Shown here in pieces: positions 29,048-37,336 of a stretch of 64,000 bases of DNA (within the stretch, counting starts at the first letter, position 1; each line of letters opens with the position of its first letter). The notes beneath the pieces are model-generated. The model saw only the letters and a list, made by a program, of their open reading frames with translations, did not search any database and was not told the origin of the DNA. Location: NCBI RefSeq assembly GCF_017876775.1, contig NZ_JAGIOP010000002.1:1922001-1986000 (forward strand). The letters run 5' to 3'. A program made the translations under genes and the position numbers. This DNA comes from Mycolicibacterium lutetiense. Its GTDB lineage: Bacteria > Actinomycetota > Actinomycetes > Mycobacteriales > Mycobacteriaceae.

Positions 29048-30499
29048 CTATTCGGGTGCTCGGAAGCCGCCGATCTGCCGTTCGAGCAGTTCGGCCAGCC
29101 GGAGCGGGGTGCGGTCCTCGAACATCGGACCGATGAGCTGCACTCCCACCGGCAGACCCTCGGCGGACTGCCCCGCCGGTATGGCGGTCGCGGGCAGGCC
29201 GGGCATGGTGGCCAGACCGGCCCAGACGAGCTGATCGAAGTAGGCGTATTCGACGCCGTCGATATCGATCCGACGTTCCAACAGATCCGGGTTGTGGTCA
29301 TGCGGGAACGCCGGGGTCGGCGTGATGGGACACACCACGGCATCGAATTCGCCGAACAACTGTCGCCAGCCGTGACGGTGGAGCTCGCGACGGTTGTTCA
29401 CCTCGATCCAATCGCGGTGGCTCAACACCATCCCGCGCAGCCGCGCGGCATCGAGACTCCGGTCGTCTGCCCTCAGGCCGGCAGCACGGATCCGCAACTG
29501 TTCGTAGGCGTCGACGGGGAATCGCGCCGCGGAGCCCGAGAACAGCAACTGCGTGTACAGCACCGCGGCGTCGGCCAGATCGGGCAGCAGAGGACTGTGT
29601 CGTTCGACGTGGGCGCCACCGGCATGCAGAGCGTCGGCCACTCGGTTGATGCCGGCGCACACCGCGGCCCCGGTGGCGAGGAACGGGTGTTCGTCGAGGA
29701 CCAGGACCCGGAAGTCGCAAAGGCCGTCGTGGCGAGGGGGCGGCAGCGCTACCCGGTGTGCCACACCGAGAGTCAGCGGGTCCGGTCCGGCCATCACGTC
29801 GAGCAGGAGTGCGAGGTCGCGGGCAGTGCGCGCCATTGGACCGACGACGGCGAGGTCGGCCTCGATCGGCAAGGCCGGTGCCGGCGGCGGGGTCATACCG
29901 CGCATCGCGGCCAGTCCGAGGGTCGGCTTGTGCGCGTAGATGCCACAGAAATGTGCGGGGGTCCGCAGCGACCCGGCGAGGTCGGAGCCGATGGACAATG
30001 CGCCGAACCCAGAGGCCAGGGCGGCCGCCGAACCACCGGAAGATCCGCCCGATGTACGAGCCCGATCCCACGGATTGTTGGTGGTGCCGTAGATCTCGTT
30101 GAAGCTCTGGATGTCCTGCAACCCCAATGGGACGTTGGTCTTACCGAGCACCACCGCTCCGGCGGCCTTGAGCCGCGACACCTGAACTGCATCCTCGGCC
30201 GGCCGGAAGTCCCGGTACTGCGGCATGCCCCAGGTCGTGGGCACACCGGCCATGTTGTAGGACTCCTTGACCGTCACCGGAATACCCAGCAGCGGCCGAT
30301 CTTCGCCCCGGGCACGTGCCTGGTCGGCGTCCCGCGCAGCCTCCCGCGCACGGTCGAAGTCCGGCACGCAGATCGCGTTGATCACCGGGTCGTCCCGCTC
30401 GATCCCGGCGATCGCCGCCTCGGTCAGTTCCACCGAGGACACTTCACCGGCGCGCAACGCGACCGCCAACTCACCGGCCGACTGAAAATTCCGCTCCAT
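29048..30499 (-). CDS. amidase (amidase-signature family)
   Basis: This is a 483-residue hydrolase read from ATG 30499 (MERNFQSAGELAVALRAGEVSSVELTEAAIAGIERDDP). A longer reading frame to 30883 would cross the divergent OsmC gene. The amidase-signature triad is present: Lys in VTVKESYNMAGVP, then SGGSSGGSAAALASG with the cis-Ser and, further on, the nucleophile Ser in IGSDLAGSLRTPAHFCG. The substrate is unknown; relatives hydrolyse aliphatic, aryl or peptide amides. It is convergent with the ECF41 gene. Confidence 0.9.
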   Translation of the reverse strand: MERNFQSAGELAVALRAGEVSSVELTEAAIAGIERDDPVINAICVPDFDRAREAARDADQARARGEDRPLLGIPVTVKESYNMAGVPTTWGMPQYRDFRPAEDAVQVSRLKAAGAVVLGKTNVPLGLQDIQSFNEIYGTTNNPWDRARTSGGSSGGSAAALASGFGALSIGSDLAGSLRTPAHFCGIYAHKPTLGLAAMRGMTPPPAPALPIEADLAVVGPMARTARDLALLLDVMAGPDPLTLGVAHRVALPPPRHDGLCDFRVLVLDEHPFLATGAAVCAGINRVADALHAGGAHVERHSPLLPDLADAAVLYTQLLFSGSAARFPVDAYEQLRIRAAGLRADDRSLDAARLRGMVLSHRDWIEVNNRRELHRHGWRQLFGEFDAVVCPITPTPAFPHDHNPDLLERRIDIDGVEYAYFDQLVWAGLATMPGLPATAIPAGQSAEGLPVGVQLIGPMFEDRTPLRLAELLERQIGGFRAPE

Positions 30500-30613
30500 C
30501 GATCCGACGCTAAACGCGCGCCGCGGGAGCCATAAAATCCCGCTTCCCGCAACAGGCAACTCATGCGACGATCCGATCTGGAAAGCCATCGATCGACTTG
30601 TCGGGAGGGTGCC

Positions 30614-31078
30614 ATGACATCTGAGGAATCCGGCCGCGACACCGCACCGCCGGTCGGTGTAGTGACGGTGGCCGAGACCGGCGCGGGTACCTATACCCAG
30701 CAGATCACCGCCGGGCGTCACCAACTCATCGCTGACGAGCCCCTCCCAGTGGGCGGCGACGCCGGCCCGAATCCCTATGACCTGGTACTGGCCGGCCTGG
30801 GTGCGTGTACGTCCATGACGGTGCGGATGTACGCCAACCACAAAGGCTGGCCGCTTCAGCAGGTACGAGTAGCGTTGCGGCACTCACGTATTCATGCCAA
30901 AGACTGTACCGACTGCGAGACCACCAAGGGCATGATCGACCACATCGATCGCGAGATCGAGTTGATCGGCGACCTCGACGACACCCAACGGGATCGGCTG
31001 ATGGGCATCGCCGAACGCTGCCCGGTACATCAGACCCTCACCTCATCGGTCCACATCACCACGACCGCGATTTCGTGA
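30614..31078 (+). CDS. OsmC/Ohr-family peroxiredoxin-like protein
   Basis: This is 154 residues from ATG 30614 with GGGAGG 8 bases upstream. The OsmC fold shows [31 protein letters not shown] with the first redox Cys, and [18 protein letters not shown] with the second. Two extra cysteines ([11 protein letters not shown], about residues 102-105) form a CxxC insert. It probably reduces organic hydroperoxides in the cytosol. It is divergent from the amidase gene. Confidence 0.88.
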   Translation: MTSEESGRDTAPPVGVVTVAETGAGTYTQQITAGRHQLIADEPLPVGGDAGPNPYDLVLAGLGACTSMTVRMYANHKGWPLQQVRVALRHSRIHAKDCTDCETTKGMIDHIDREIELIGDLDDTQRDRLMGIAERCPVHQTLTSSVHITTTAIS

Positions 31079-31133
31079 TCCAAGACCGACCGGGTCATCC
31101 CGGTATTCGAGCTGCAACGGCGGTAGCCGTCGA

Positions 31134-31679
31134 TCAACCGCACCGCACGATGGGCCAGAAGAGCTGGAACAACCGCTCGTCCCAGCCGTCCTTGACGCCG
31201 CCGGTCCGGGCGTTTTCGGCAATGTAGGCACCGACCACGGCATCGATCAGCGTCACGGTGTCGACGTCCGCGCGCATCGAACCATCGGCTTTGGCGGCGT
31301 CGACCACAGCCGCCAGCGCCGCCCTTTGGTCGACGAGAATCCGCCGGAACACCGTGGTGAACTCGGGGTCGTCTTCGGTAAGCAGGGCCGCCAGGCCACC
31401 GAGGCCGATACCGTCCTCGATCGTTCCGATGGCCTGGGCGATGAGCCACCGTAGCCGGTCCGGTGCTGCCGCCTCAGGATCCAAGGGGTCCGGGGAGGCG
31501 AGGCCGGCCAGTGCGCTGGCCAGCATGTCCCGTCGATTGGGATGGCGTCGGTAGATCGTCGTTTTGGCGATTCCCGAATGCGCGGCCACCGCCTCGACCG
31601 TGACCGCCCGCGGCCCGCCGCTTCGCAGCAGGTGCAGTGTCGATTCGGCAATGCCGTCCTCGACGCGTCGCTGTGCCAT
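31134..31679 (-). CDS. TetR-family regulator
   Basis: This is a 181-residue protein. The HTH is VEDGIAESTLHLLRSGGPRAVTVEAVAAHSGIAKTTIYRRHPNRRDMLASAL, and the C-terminal ligand domain contains DRLRWLIAQAIGTIEDGIGLGGLAALLTEDD. It is divergent from the small membrane protein at 31813; the gap contains nested palindromes that should be its operators. The target is probably itself and the membrane protein gene. Confidence 0.82.
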   Translation of the reverse strand: MAQRRVEDGIAESTLHLLRSGGPRAVTVEAVAAHSGIAKTTIYRRHPNRRDMLASALAGLASPDPLDPEAAAPDRLRWLIAQAIGTIEDGIGLGGLAALLTEDDPEFTTVFRRILVDQRAALAAVVDAAKADGSMRADVDTVTLIDAVVGAYIAENARTGGVKDGWDERLFQLFWPIVRCG

Positions 31680-31744
31680 CGGTCTCCATCTCGCCCGTCG
31701 TTTCGTGCCGGGAATATCTCAGCCCCGCTATGCGCTACGCTATA

Positions 31745-31772
31745 CGTATCGACCGATACGCTACGCGTAGCG
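31745..31772. promoter_or_regulatory. nested palindromic operators of the TetR/membrane protein pair
   Basis: CGTATCGACCGATACG (31745-31760) is a perfect 7-2-7 inverted repeat and overlaps CGCTACGCGTAGCG (31759-31772), a perfect 14-base palindrome. Further CGCTACG half-sites lie at 31733. The array sits between the divergent starts at 31679 and 31813, as expected for a TetR operator with more than one site. Confidence 0.65.
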
Positions 31773-31812
31773 TTTCGTTCGCTGGAACACTCGACTCCAT
31801 TGAGGTGACCCC

Positions 31813-32214
31813 ATGTTCAAGACCTTCCGCCGTATTCCGATTTCCACCGTCGCGTACGTCCTCCTGCTCATCTCGTTCGTCTCGCTCGGCCTGTTCGTCG
31901 CGGCCATGGCGCTGGGCAGCGGCCTGGCGTTCGTCGCCGGCGGCGCACTGATCGTGTCCTTCGGCGGTGCCGTGGCCGGTTTCCGGGCCGGCGGCCGCAA
32001 GCTGAACGCGACCCGCCTACCCGGCGCTCCGGCTCACAATGTGAGCATGTTCTCCACCCTCATCGACCAGGGTCAGGTGGATCGCTACCGCGAGATGTAC
32101 CGCGCCGCAGACCAAGACCGCACCTCGGGCCGCGCCATGGCGGTTTTGCCCGGCGGTGAATCGAAGGGCCTGGTAACGGACTCGGCAGGCGCCCACCGTC
32201 GCCACGCCGCCTGA
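31813..32214 (+). CDS. small two-helix membrane protein
   Basis: This is a 133-residue protein with helices at about 12-32 (VAYVLLLISFVSLGLFVAAMAL) and 36-56 (LAFVAGGALIVSFGGAVAG), then a polar cytoplasmic tail of about 75 residues ending in GAHRRHAA. No domain was recognised. It is likely controlled by the divergent TetR gene through the palindromes upstream. It converges on the broken enoyl-CoA hydratase gene. Confidence 0.6.
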   Translation: MFKTFRRIPISTVAYVLLLISFVSLGLFVAAMALGSGLAFVAGGALIVSFGGAVAGFRAGGRKLNATRLPGAPAHNVSMFSTLIDQGQVDRYREMYRAADQDRTSGRAMAVLPGGESKGLVTDSAGAHRRHAA

Positions 32215-32224
32215 CGGTCACCAA

Positions 32225-32515
32225 CTACGTCGGTGCCACCGACCAAGTGGGAGGGCGCTTTTCGATGAACGCCTGCACCCCCTCGAGGGCGCTCGGATCC
32301 ATCATGTTGCAGGCCATCGTCGCCCCCGCGTCGGCGTAGGCGGATTCGATGTCGACGTCAATCTACCGGTAGAACAAGGCTTTTCCCATTGCGATGGCGA
32401 CGCGGGGCTTCGCGACGATGCTCGCGACCATCGCCTCGATCTCGTCATCCAGAGCGTCGGCCGGCGCCACCCGGTTGACCAGCCCCCGCGCGTCGTCCGT
32501 CGCCACCGCCAGGTG
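32225..32515 (-). pseudogene. enoyl-CoA hydratase, 3' remnant with internal stop
   Basis: In one minus-strand frame the sequence reads GLVNRVAPADALDDEIEAMV, then KPRVAIAMGKALFYR, a TAG stop at about 32363, and continues IDVDIESAYADAGATM and EGVQAFIEKRPPTWS before the natural stop at 32227-32225. This is the C-terminal third of a crotonase-family hydratase; the stop replaces the usual CAG of an FYRQ motif. The 5' two thirds are missing, with homology ending near 32515, about 110 bases from the IS element. Confidence 0.8.
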
Positions 32516-32635
32516 AGACCCAATATTTCGAGGCTAGGCCGATGTCCGTTGTCGCGCGGAGTGATCACCCACAACCATGAATGCCCAGCCGCTCCAGAAC
32601 CACAGGAAACGAAAACACCCCCGGCCCTGTCAGCG

Positions 32636-32708
32636 GTCACGTAATTCCCCCAGCTTGAGGGTCGTCCGTCACGGAATTCCCCCACCCCGTCTGTCACGTA
32701 ATTCCGCC
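32636..32708. repeat. left-end subterminal repeats of the IS21 element
   Basis: There are three direct copies of a 16-base unit: GTCACGTAATTCCCCC (32636-32651), GTCACGGAATTCCCCC (32668-32683) and GTCACGTAATTCCGCC (32693-32708). Such repeats are transposase binding sites in IS21 elements. They recur inverted at the right end. Confidence 0.88.
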
Positions 32709-32790
32709 ACCCGGGCGGTGTGGCAGCCGCTCGTGGGCCTCGTAGGCAGGTTCGCTCGACTCACGGTTCGACTCGTGAGGAAGGGCGCCG

Positions 32791-34353
32791 ATGGCGAGGA
32801 GAAGTTTCGACGTGTTCGACCTGATCGAGTTGTTGACCCATTGGCATGCGGGTCGGTCCCAGCGCCAGCTCGCGGAGAGTTTGGGCATCGACCGCAAGAC
32901 CATCGCAAAGTATCTGGCGCCGGCGATCGCGGAGTCACTGACCCCCGGCGGAGTGCCGATCACCGAGACGGCGTGGGCGGCCCATGTCGGCCGGTGGTTC
33001 CCCGAGATCGCCGACCCCGGCCTGCGGGCCACGACCTGGCCCGGGATCGAGGTGCACCGCGACCGGATCCGTGACTGGCTCAAAGCCGAGGTCAGTGCGG
33101 CGACGGTGGCGCAGCGGCTGCGCGACGAGCATGGCGTTGCCGCCTCGGAATCCTCAGTGCGCAGGTGGATCTCGGGGAACCTTTCCGAGGAGGCGGCCCG
33201 CAACAAGGTGACCGTGCCGCGCGGGCCGGTGCCGGCGGGCAGCGAAGCCCAGATCGACTACGGCAAGCTCGGGATGTGGTTCGACCCGGTCAGCGGTCGA
33301 CGCGTCACGGTGTGGGCGTTCGTGATGGTGCTGGCTCACTCACGGCACCTGTTCGTCCAACCGGTCCTGAAGATGCATCAATCCTCCTGGTGCGCTTCGC
33401 ATGTGGCGGCGTTCGAGTTCTTCGGGGGTGTCCCGGCCCGGCTGGTCCCGGACAACCTGAAGACCGGTGTCACTCGACCGGATCTCTATGACCCGAAGAT
33501 CAACAAGGCCTACGCCGAGCTGGGTGCGCACTACGGCTGCCTGGTCGATCCGGCGCGGGCGAACAAGCCGAAGGACAAACCACGCGTCGAGCGGCCGATG
33601 CAATACGTTCGGGACTCGTTCTGGCGGGGTCGGGAGTTCACCTCGCTGGAGCAGATGCAGGCCGCCGCGGTGGCGTGGTGCCGTGAGGTCGCCGGGGTGC
33701 GACAGTCGCGGGCGCTGGACGGTGAGCAACCCGGGTTCGTCTTCGCCACCGTCGAACGACGTGCATTATTACCGTTGCCTCAGAACGCATTTCAGCTCGC
33801 GGTGTGGTCGACGGGCAAGGTCGCCACCGACTGCCACGTCAAGGTCGGCAAGGCGCTGTACTCGGTTCCGTGGCGGCTGATGGGCCAGCAGGTCCATGCT
33901 CGCACCTGCGGTGACATCGTGCAGATCGTGCACGGCGGTGACGTGGTGGCCACCCACGTCACCCATCACCGCGGGCGGGCCACCGACTTTGAGCACTACC
34001 CGCCGGAGAAGATCGCCTTCACGATGCGCAACCCGACCTGGTGCCGCCGGGTGGCCGCCGAGGTCGGACCGGCCTGCACCCAGGTCATCGCCGAGTTCAT
34101 GGAAGTCAACGCCATCCACCGGTTGCGCAGCGCCCAAGGCGTCCTCGCACTGCGCAAGACCGTCGGCGACGTCCGCCTGGAGGCCGCCTGCGCCCGTTCG
34201 ATAGCTGTGGGCGATCCGAGCTACCGCACCGTCAAGGGGATCCTGGTCGCCGGCACCGAACTCGACGGCATTCCCGAATCCGCCGCCCCGCAGGCCGCGG
34301 CCCATCTGCGCGGACCGCAAGCATTCGACACCACCACCGGCGAGACCGCGTAA
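32791..34353 (+). CDS. istA: IS21-family transposase IstA
   Basis: This is a 520-residue DDE transposase. An N-terminal HTH (LLTHWHAGRSQRQLAESLGIDRKTIAKYL) is followed by the RNase H-like core. The first Asp is in GSEAQIDYGKLGMWFDP, the second in FFGGVPARLVPDNLKTGV, and the Glu in DKPRVERPMQYVRD. A beta-barrel C-terminal region includes DCHVKVGKALYSVPWRLMG. Length is normal. It is followed 61 bases later by istB. Confidence 0.93.
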   Translation: MARRSFDVFDLIELLTHWHAGRSQRQLAESLGIDRKTIAKYLAPAIAESLTPGGVPITETAWAAHVGRWFPEIADPGLRATTWPGIEVHRDRIRDWLKAEVSAATVAQRLRDEHGVAASESSVRRWISGNLSEEAARNKVTVPRGPVPAGSEAQIDYGKLGMWFDPVSGRRVTVWAFVMVLAHSRHLFVQPVLKMHQSSWCASHVAAFEFFGGVPARLVPDNLKTGVTRPDLYDPKINKAYAELGAHYGCLVDPARANKPKDKPRVERPMQYVRDSFWRGREFTSLEQMQAAAVAWCREVAGVRQSRALDGEQPGFVFATVERRALLPLPQNAFQLAVWSTGKVATDCHVKVGKALYSVPWRLMGQQVHARTCGDIVQIVHGGDVVATHVTHHRGRATDFEHYPPEKIAFTMRNPTWCRRVAAEVGPACTQVIAEFMEVNAIHRLRSAQGVLALRKTVGDVRLEAACARSIAVGDPSYRTVKGILVAGTELDGIPESAAPQAAAHLRGPQAFDTTTGETA

Positions 34354-34414
34354 CCACCGCATCGTATCTGACTGTCAATCAACATCATTCGATCAGAACC
34401 AAGGACATCAACCT

Positions 34415-35197
34415 ATGAGCAGCATTCTCGACCCCGCCCTGCGCAATGCGCTACGCACCCTCAAACTCACCGGCATGCTCGACACCCTCGACACCCGGCT
34501 GGCCCAAACCCGCGACGGCACCCTCGGACACCTCGACTTCCTCCAAGTTCTCTGCGAAGACGAGATCGCCCGCCGCGAATCCGCCGCCCTCACCCGGCGC
34601 ATCCGCCGAGCCCGCTTCGAGGAACAATCGACCTTCGAATCCTTCGACTTCACCGCCAACACCAAACTGCCCGCCGCGATGCTGCGAGACCTGGCCGCAC
34701 TGCGGTGGCTCGACGCCGCCGAATCAGTCATCCTCTACGGACCCGTCGGCGTCGGGAAAACCCATATGGCACAAGCACTTGGCCACGCCGTAGCCCGCCG
34801 CGGCGGCGACGTCCGCTTCGCCAAGACCTCCCGGGTGCTCTCCGACCTCGCCGGCGGTCACGCCGATCGCACCTGGGGTCAACGCATCCGCGAATACACC
34901 AAACCGCTCGTGCTCATCCTCGACGACTTCGCCATGCGCGAGCACACCGCGATGCACGCCGACGACCTCTACGAGTTGATCTCCGACCGCGCCGTCAACG
35001 GCAAACCGCTCATCCTGACCTCCAACCGATCACCAAAGGACTGGTACAACCTGTTCCCCAACCCCGTCGTCGCCGAGTCACTGCTCGACCGGTTGATCAA
35101 TACCAGCCACCAAATCCTGATGGACGGCCCTAGCTACAGACCCCGAAAAAGACCCGGCGCTAGCGCGCCGGTAGACAACACCAAGCCATCCCGGTAG
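34415..35197 (+). CDS. istB: IS21-family transposition helper ATPase IstB
   Basis: This is a 260-residue AAA+ ATPase of the DnaC/IstB type. Walker A is YGPVGVGKTHMAQALGHAV and Walker B is LVLILDDFAMREHT, with sensor region LILTSNRSPKDWYNLFPNP. It assembles on DNA to choose the target site and activate IstA. Its C-terminal tail (SYRPRKRPGASAPVDNTKPSR) is short and basic. It is intact and in tandem with istA. Confidence 0.94.
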   Translation: MSSILDPALRNALRTLKLTGMLDTLDTRLAQTRDGTLGHLDFLQVLCEDEIARRESAALTRRIRRARFEEQSTFESFDFTANTKLPAAMLRDLAALRWLDAAESVILYGPVGVGKTHMAQALGHAVARRGGDVRFAKTSRVLSDLAGGHADRTWGQRIREYTKPLVLILDDFAMREHTAMHADDLYELISDRAVNGKPLILTSNRSPKDWYNLFPNPVVAESLLDRLINTSHQILMDGPSYRPRKRPGASAPVDNTKPSR

Positions 35198-35219
35198 ACC
35201 TACACCGAGGCCCACCGGT

Positions 35220-35260
35220 GGCGGAATTACGTGACGGACACCCCGGGGGAATTACGCGAC
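35220..35260. repeat. right-end subterminal repeats of the IS21 element
   Basis: There are two copies inverted relative to the left end: GGCGGAATTACGTGAC (35220-35235, the exact complement of the third left copy) and GGGGGAATTACGCGAC (35245-35260). Confidence 0.88.
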
Positions 35261-35337
35261 GGTCGACACCGGCCCAATCGGACCGGGGGGAGCTTCGTGC
35301 GGGTACACCTGGTACCGCGGAACTCGATCGGACGTTG

Positions 35338-35613
35338 TCAGCAGTGCTCGTCGATAACCTGACTGAGGCTTGAGATCTGCAGCGTCAACCCATCGATCTC
35401 GACATAGTTGCTCGCGATCTCAGCTTCCAACTGATCGATCCGGCCCTGGTCCGGATCTGGCTGCAACTTGAGTTCTTCGACCTCGGCTTCCTTCGCACAG
35501 GTCAGCCCCTCCAGCTCGGCGAGCTGCGCCGTCAAACGTGCCAGAGACTGCCGCATCTGGGCACATCCGGTCGTACCAGGGGCCGCCGCCGCTGGGTCTG
35601 TCACTTCAGTCAT
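35338..35613 (-). CDS. short coiled-coil protein
   Basis: This is a 91-residue protein from ATG 35613. After a disordered TEVTDPAAAAPGTTG start, it is one amphipathic coiled coil: MRQSLARLTAQLAELEGL, then AEVEELKLQPDPDQGRIDQLEAEIASNYVEIDGLTLQISSL. It ends in Cys and has three Cys in all. No family was recognised, and no signal peptide or membrane segment is seen. It is monocistronic, beside the IS element. Confidence 0.5.
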   Translation of the reverse strand: MTEVTDPAAAAPGTTGCAQMRQSLARLTAQLAELEGLTCAKEAEVEELKLQPDPDQGRIDQLEAEIASNYVEIDGLTLQISSLSQVIDEHC

Positions 35614-35818
35614 TTCGTTACCCCCAACTTGATCTCTTTGACACTTTTCGTGCGGGCTGAACGACCCGCCCAGCACGAAAGTATCCAGGCGGCAGCCACG
35701 GGAAACGCGTAGCTCACTACTCCAGTTCCATTGCTCGACACCGCAGAGGTTGCCGAACGAGAGGCCTTTGACGCGGAACGAAACTCAAGCTGCGCGCCGG
35801 GACCCTGCTATTCCGCGA

Positions 35819-37258
35819 TCAGAAATTCAAGCCCGAGAACATGATCCGGCCTGGGTCATACTTCTGCCGGGTGGCGGACAGCCGGGACAGGTTGGCCCCG
35901 AAATACCGCGACGCCGGTTGGTTCGCTTCGAGGTAGTTGACGTAGCCGCCGGCCGAGTACGGTGCCACCGCCTGATGGGCGGTGGCCAACCAGTTGGCTG
36001 CTGCCGCAGGCGAACCGGAGGTTTCCACATACCACTGCACCAATGAGGACTGCCGCCGCCACGGAAAGGCCGTGTCACCCGGGCCGACGGTGGCCAGCGC
36101 ACCGTCGAGCGCATGCATGATCACGATCGGGCGACCGGCGCCACCGGGAAAGGCGTTGAACGCCGCAGCGATCGCCTGGGCGGCGGCCGGAGTGATCGTC
36201 GGGAAGACGTCGGATCCGCCGACATAACCGAGCGGCGACGGGTTGAGATTGTCGGCGGCCAGAAACTTCACCAGATCCAGGTAGTTGAACGTGCGGTTCT
36301 CGATGCCGGCGGGCTGCAGCCCTACTGCTTTGATCACGGCAGCTCCCACGCTGTTGCCTGACCCGGCCGGGCAGGTCGCCAGGATGCGACAGTGCGCGCC
36401 CTGCGGATCGGTGATGGTGTCGGCCAGTGCCCAACTGCTGCGGTCGGCGGTACGCAGCCAGGCCTGCCACCCGAGGAGGACCTGCGGGAAGGACTCCAGC
36501 GGGAAGTGCAGGCCGACGACATCGACGTCGCTGATCGGGAAGGTGGCGAAGGTCAGCGCGGTCGTCACCCCGAAATTGCCGCCGCCCCCACCGCGCAAAG
36601 CCCAGTACAGGTCCGGGTGCTCGTTGGCCGACGCCGTGACCCCGGCACCACCGGGCAGTACCACCGTCGCCGACACCAGCTGATCGGACATCAGACCCGC
36701 ATGCCGTGATTGCGCGCCCAGCCCACCGCCCAGGGCATGACCGGCCGCGCCGACCGTCGGGCACGTGCCCGTCGGGATCCCCCGGCCGGCTCCGGCCAGC
36801 GCCTGATGGATCGCGTACAGACTGGTCGCGGGTGTCACCGTGACATGCCCGGTCGCCGCGTTGTAGTTGATGTCGCCGGGCAGCTGGCGCAGGTCCAGGA
36901 CCATGGTGCCGTTCGCTGTTGATGCGCCCACATAGGAGTGCCCGCCGCCACGTGGGGCGACCTTGAGGTTATGGGCCGCAGCGAATTCCAGCGCCTTCTG
37001 GACATCCACCGCCGACGACGGCGTGACCACCGCCGCGGGCGTCAGGCCGTTGAAATTGGTGTTGAAAACGCTTTTGGCCGAGGAGAATTGCCCGCCGTTG
37101 TCCGGCAGGATCACCTGGCCGCGGATTGCAGCCGCGAGGTCGCCCCAACCGGCCGGAGCGGCACTGGCCCGGCTCGACCCGAACACCGCGCCGGCGGCCA
37201 ACGCCCCGACGGCACCGCGCAGGAACGTCTGACGCGAGACCCCGCGCGGTTCCGTCAT
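35819..37258 (-). CDS. exported BBE-type FAD oxidoreductase with two covalent-flavin residues
   Basis: This is a 479-residue member of the berberine-bridge enzyme-like family. The N-terminal segment SRQTFLRGAVGALAAGAVFGSSRASA resembles a Tat signal but has Gln for the second Arg. The FAD-binding half has His107 in PRGGGHSYVGAS and Cys166 in GTCPTVGAAGHALGGGLG. Both residues attach flavin in bicovalent enzymes, which oxidise sugars, alcohols or alkaloids. The BBE C-terminal motif is NYLEANQPASRYFGANLSRL. The substrate is unknown. It is divergent from nothing obvious; an adenylate cyclase gene lies upstream on the same strand, 78 bases away. Confidence 0.85.
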   Translation of the reverse strand: MTEPRGVSRQTFLRGAVGALAAGAVFGSSRASAAPAGWGDLAAAIRGQVILPDNGGQFSSAKSVFNTNFNGLTPAAVVTPSSAVDVQKALEFAAAHNLKVAPRGGGHSYVGASTANGTMVLDLRQLPGDINYNAATGHVTVTPATSLYAIHQALAGAGRGIPTGTCPTVGAAGHALGGGLGAQSRHAGLMSDQLVSATVVLPGGAGVTASANEHPDLYWALRGGGGGNFGVTTALTFATFPISDVDVVGLHFPLESFPQVLLGWQAWLRTADRSSWALADTITDPQGAHCRILATCPAGSGNSVGAAVIKAVGLQPAGIENRTFNYLDLVKFLAADNLNPSPLGYVGGSDVFPTITPAAAQAIAAAFNAFPGGAGRPIVIMHALDGALATVGPGDTAFPWRRQSSLVQWYVETSGSPAAAANWLATAHQAVAPYSAGGYVNYLEANQPASRYFGANLSRLSATRQKYDPGRIMFSGLNF

Positions 37259-37336
37259 GTCCGCATTGTGGGCTGCCTGTGGCGCAGAGACGCACCACCG
37301 AAAGATGTGTCGTGGTCTCGGTCCGGTACCGATTCG

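Larger units (their letters stand above)
32628..35268 (+). mobile_element. IS21-family insertion sequence, complete
   Basis: This is a 2641-base element with both IS21 genes in order, TGT...ACA tips and several subterminal repeats at each end. CCGGCCC occurs directly outside both tips (32621-32627 and 35269-35275), a likely 7-base target duplication. If the element is removed, the flanks join into ACACCCCCGGCCC-AATCGGACCGGGGGG. This is a terminator stem of the same type as at 40942-40969, so the element landed in a terminator. Both genes are intact, so it may be active. Confidence 0.9.

Noticed and set aside
30500..30883. 128-residue N-terminal extension of the amidase
   Set aside because: It lies antisense to the OsmC gene; amidase similarity begins at ATG 30499.
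32302..32697. 131-codon minus-strand frame next to the IS element
   Set aside because: It is out of frame with the enoyl-CoA hydratase remnant and has no coding character of its own.
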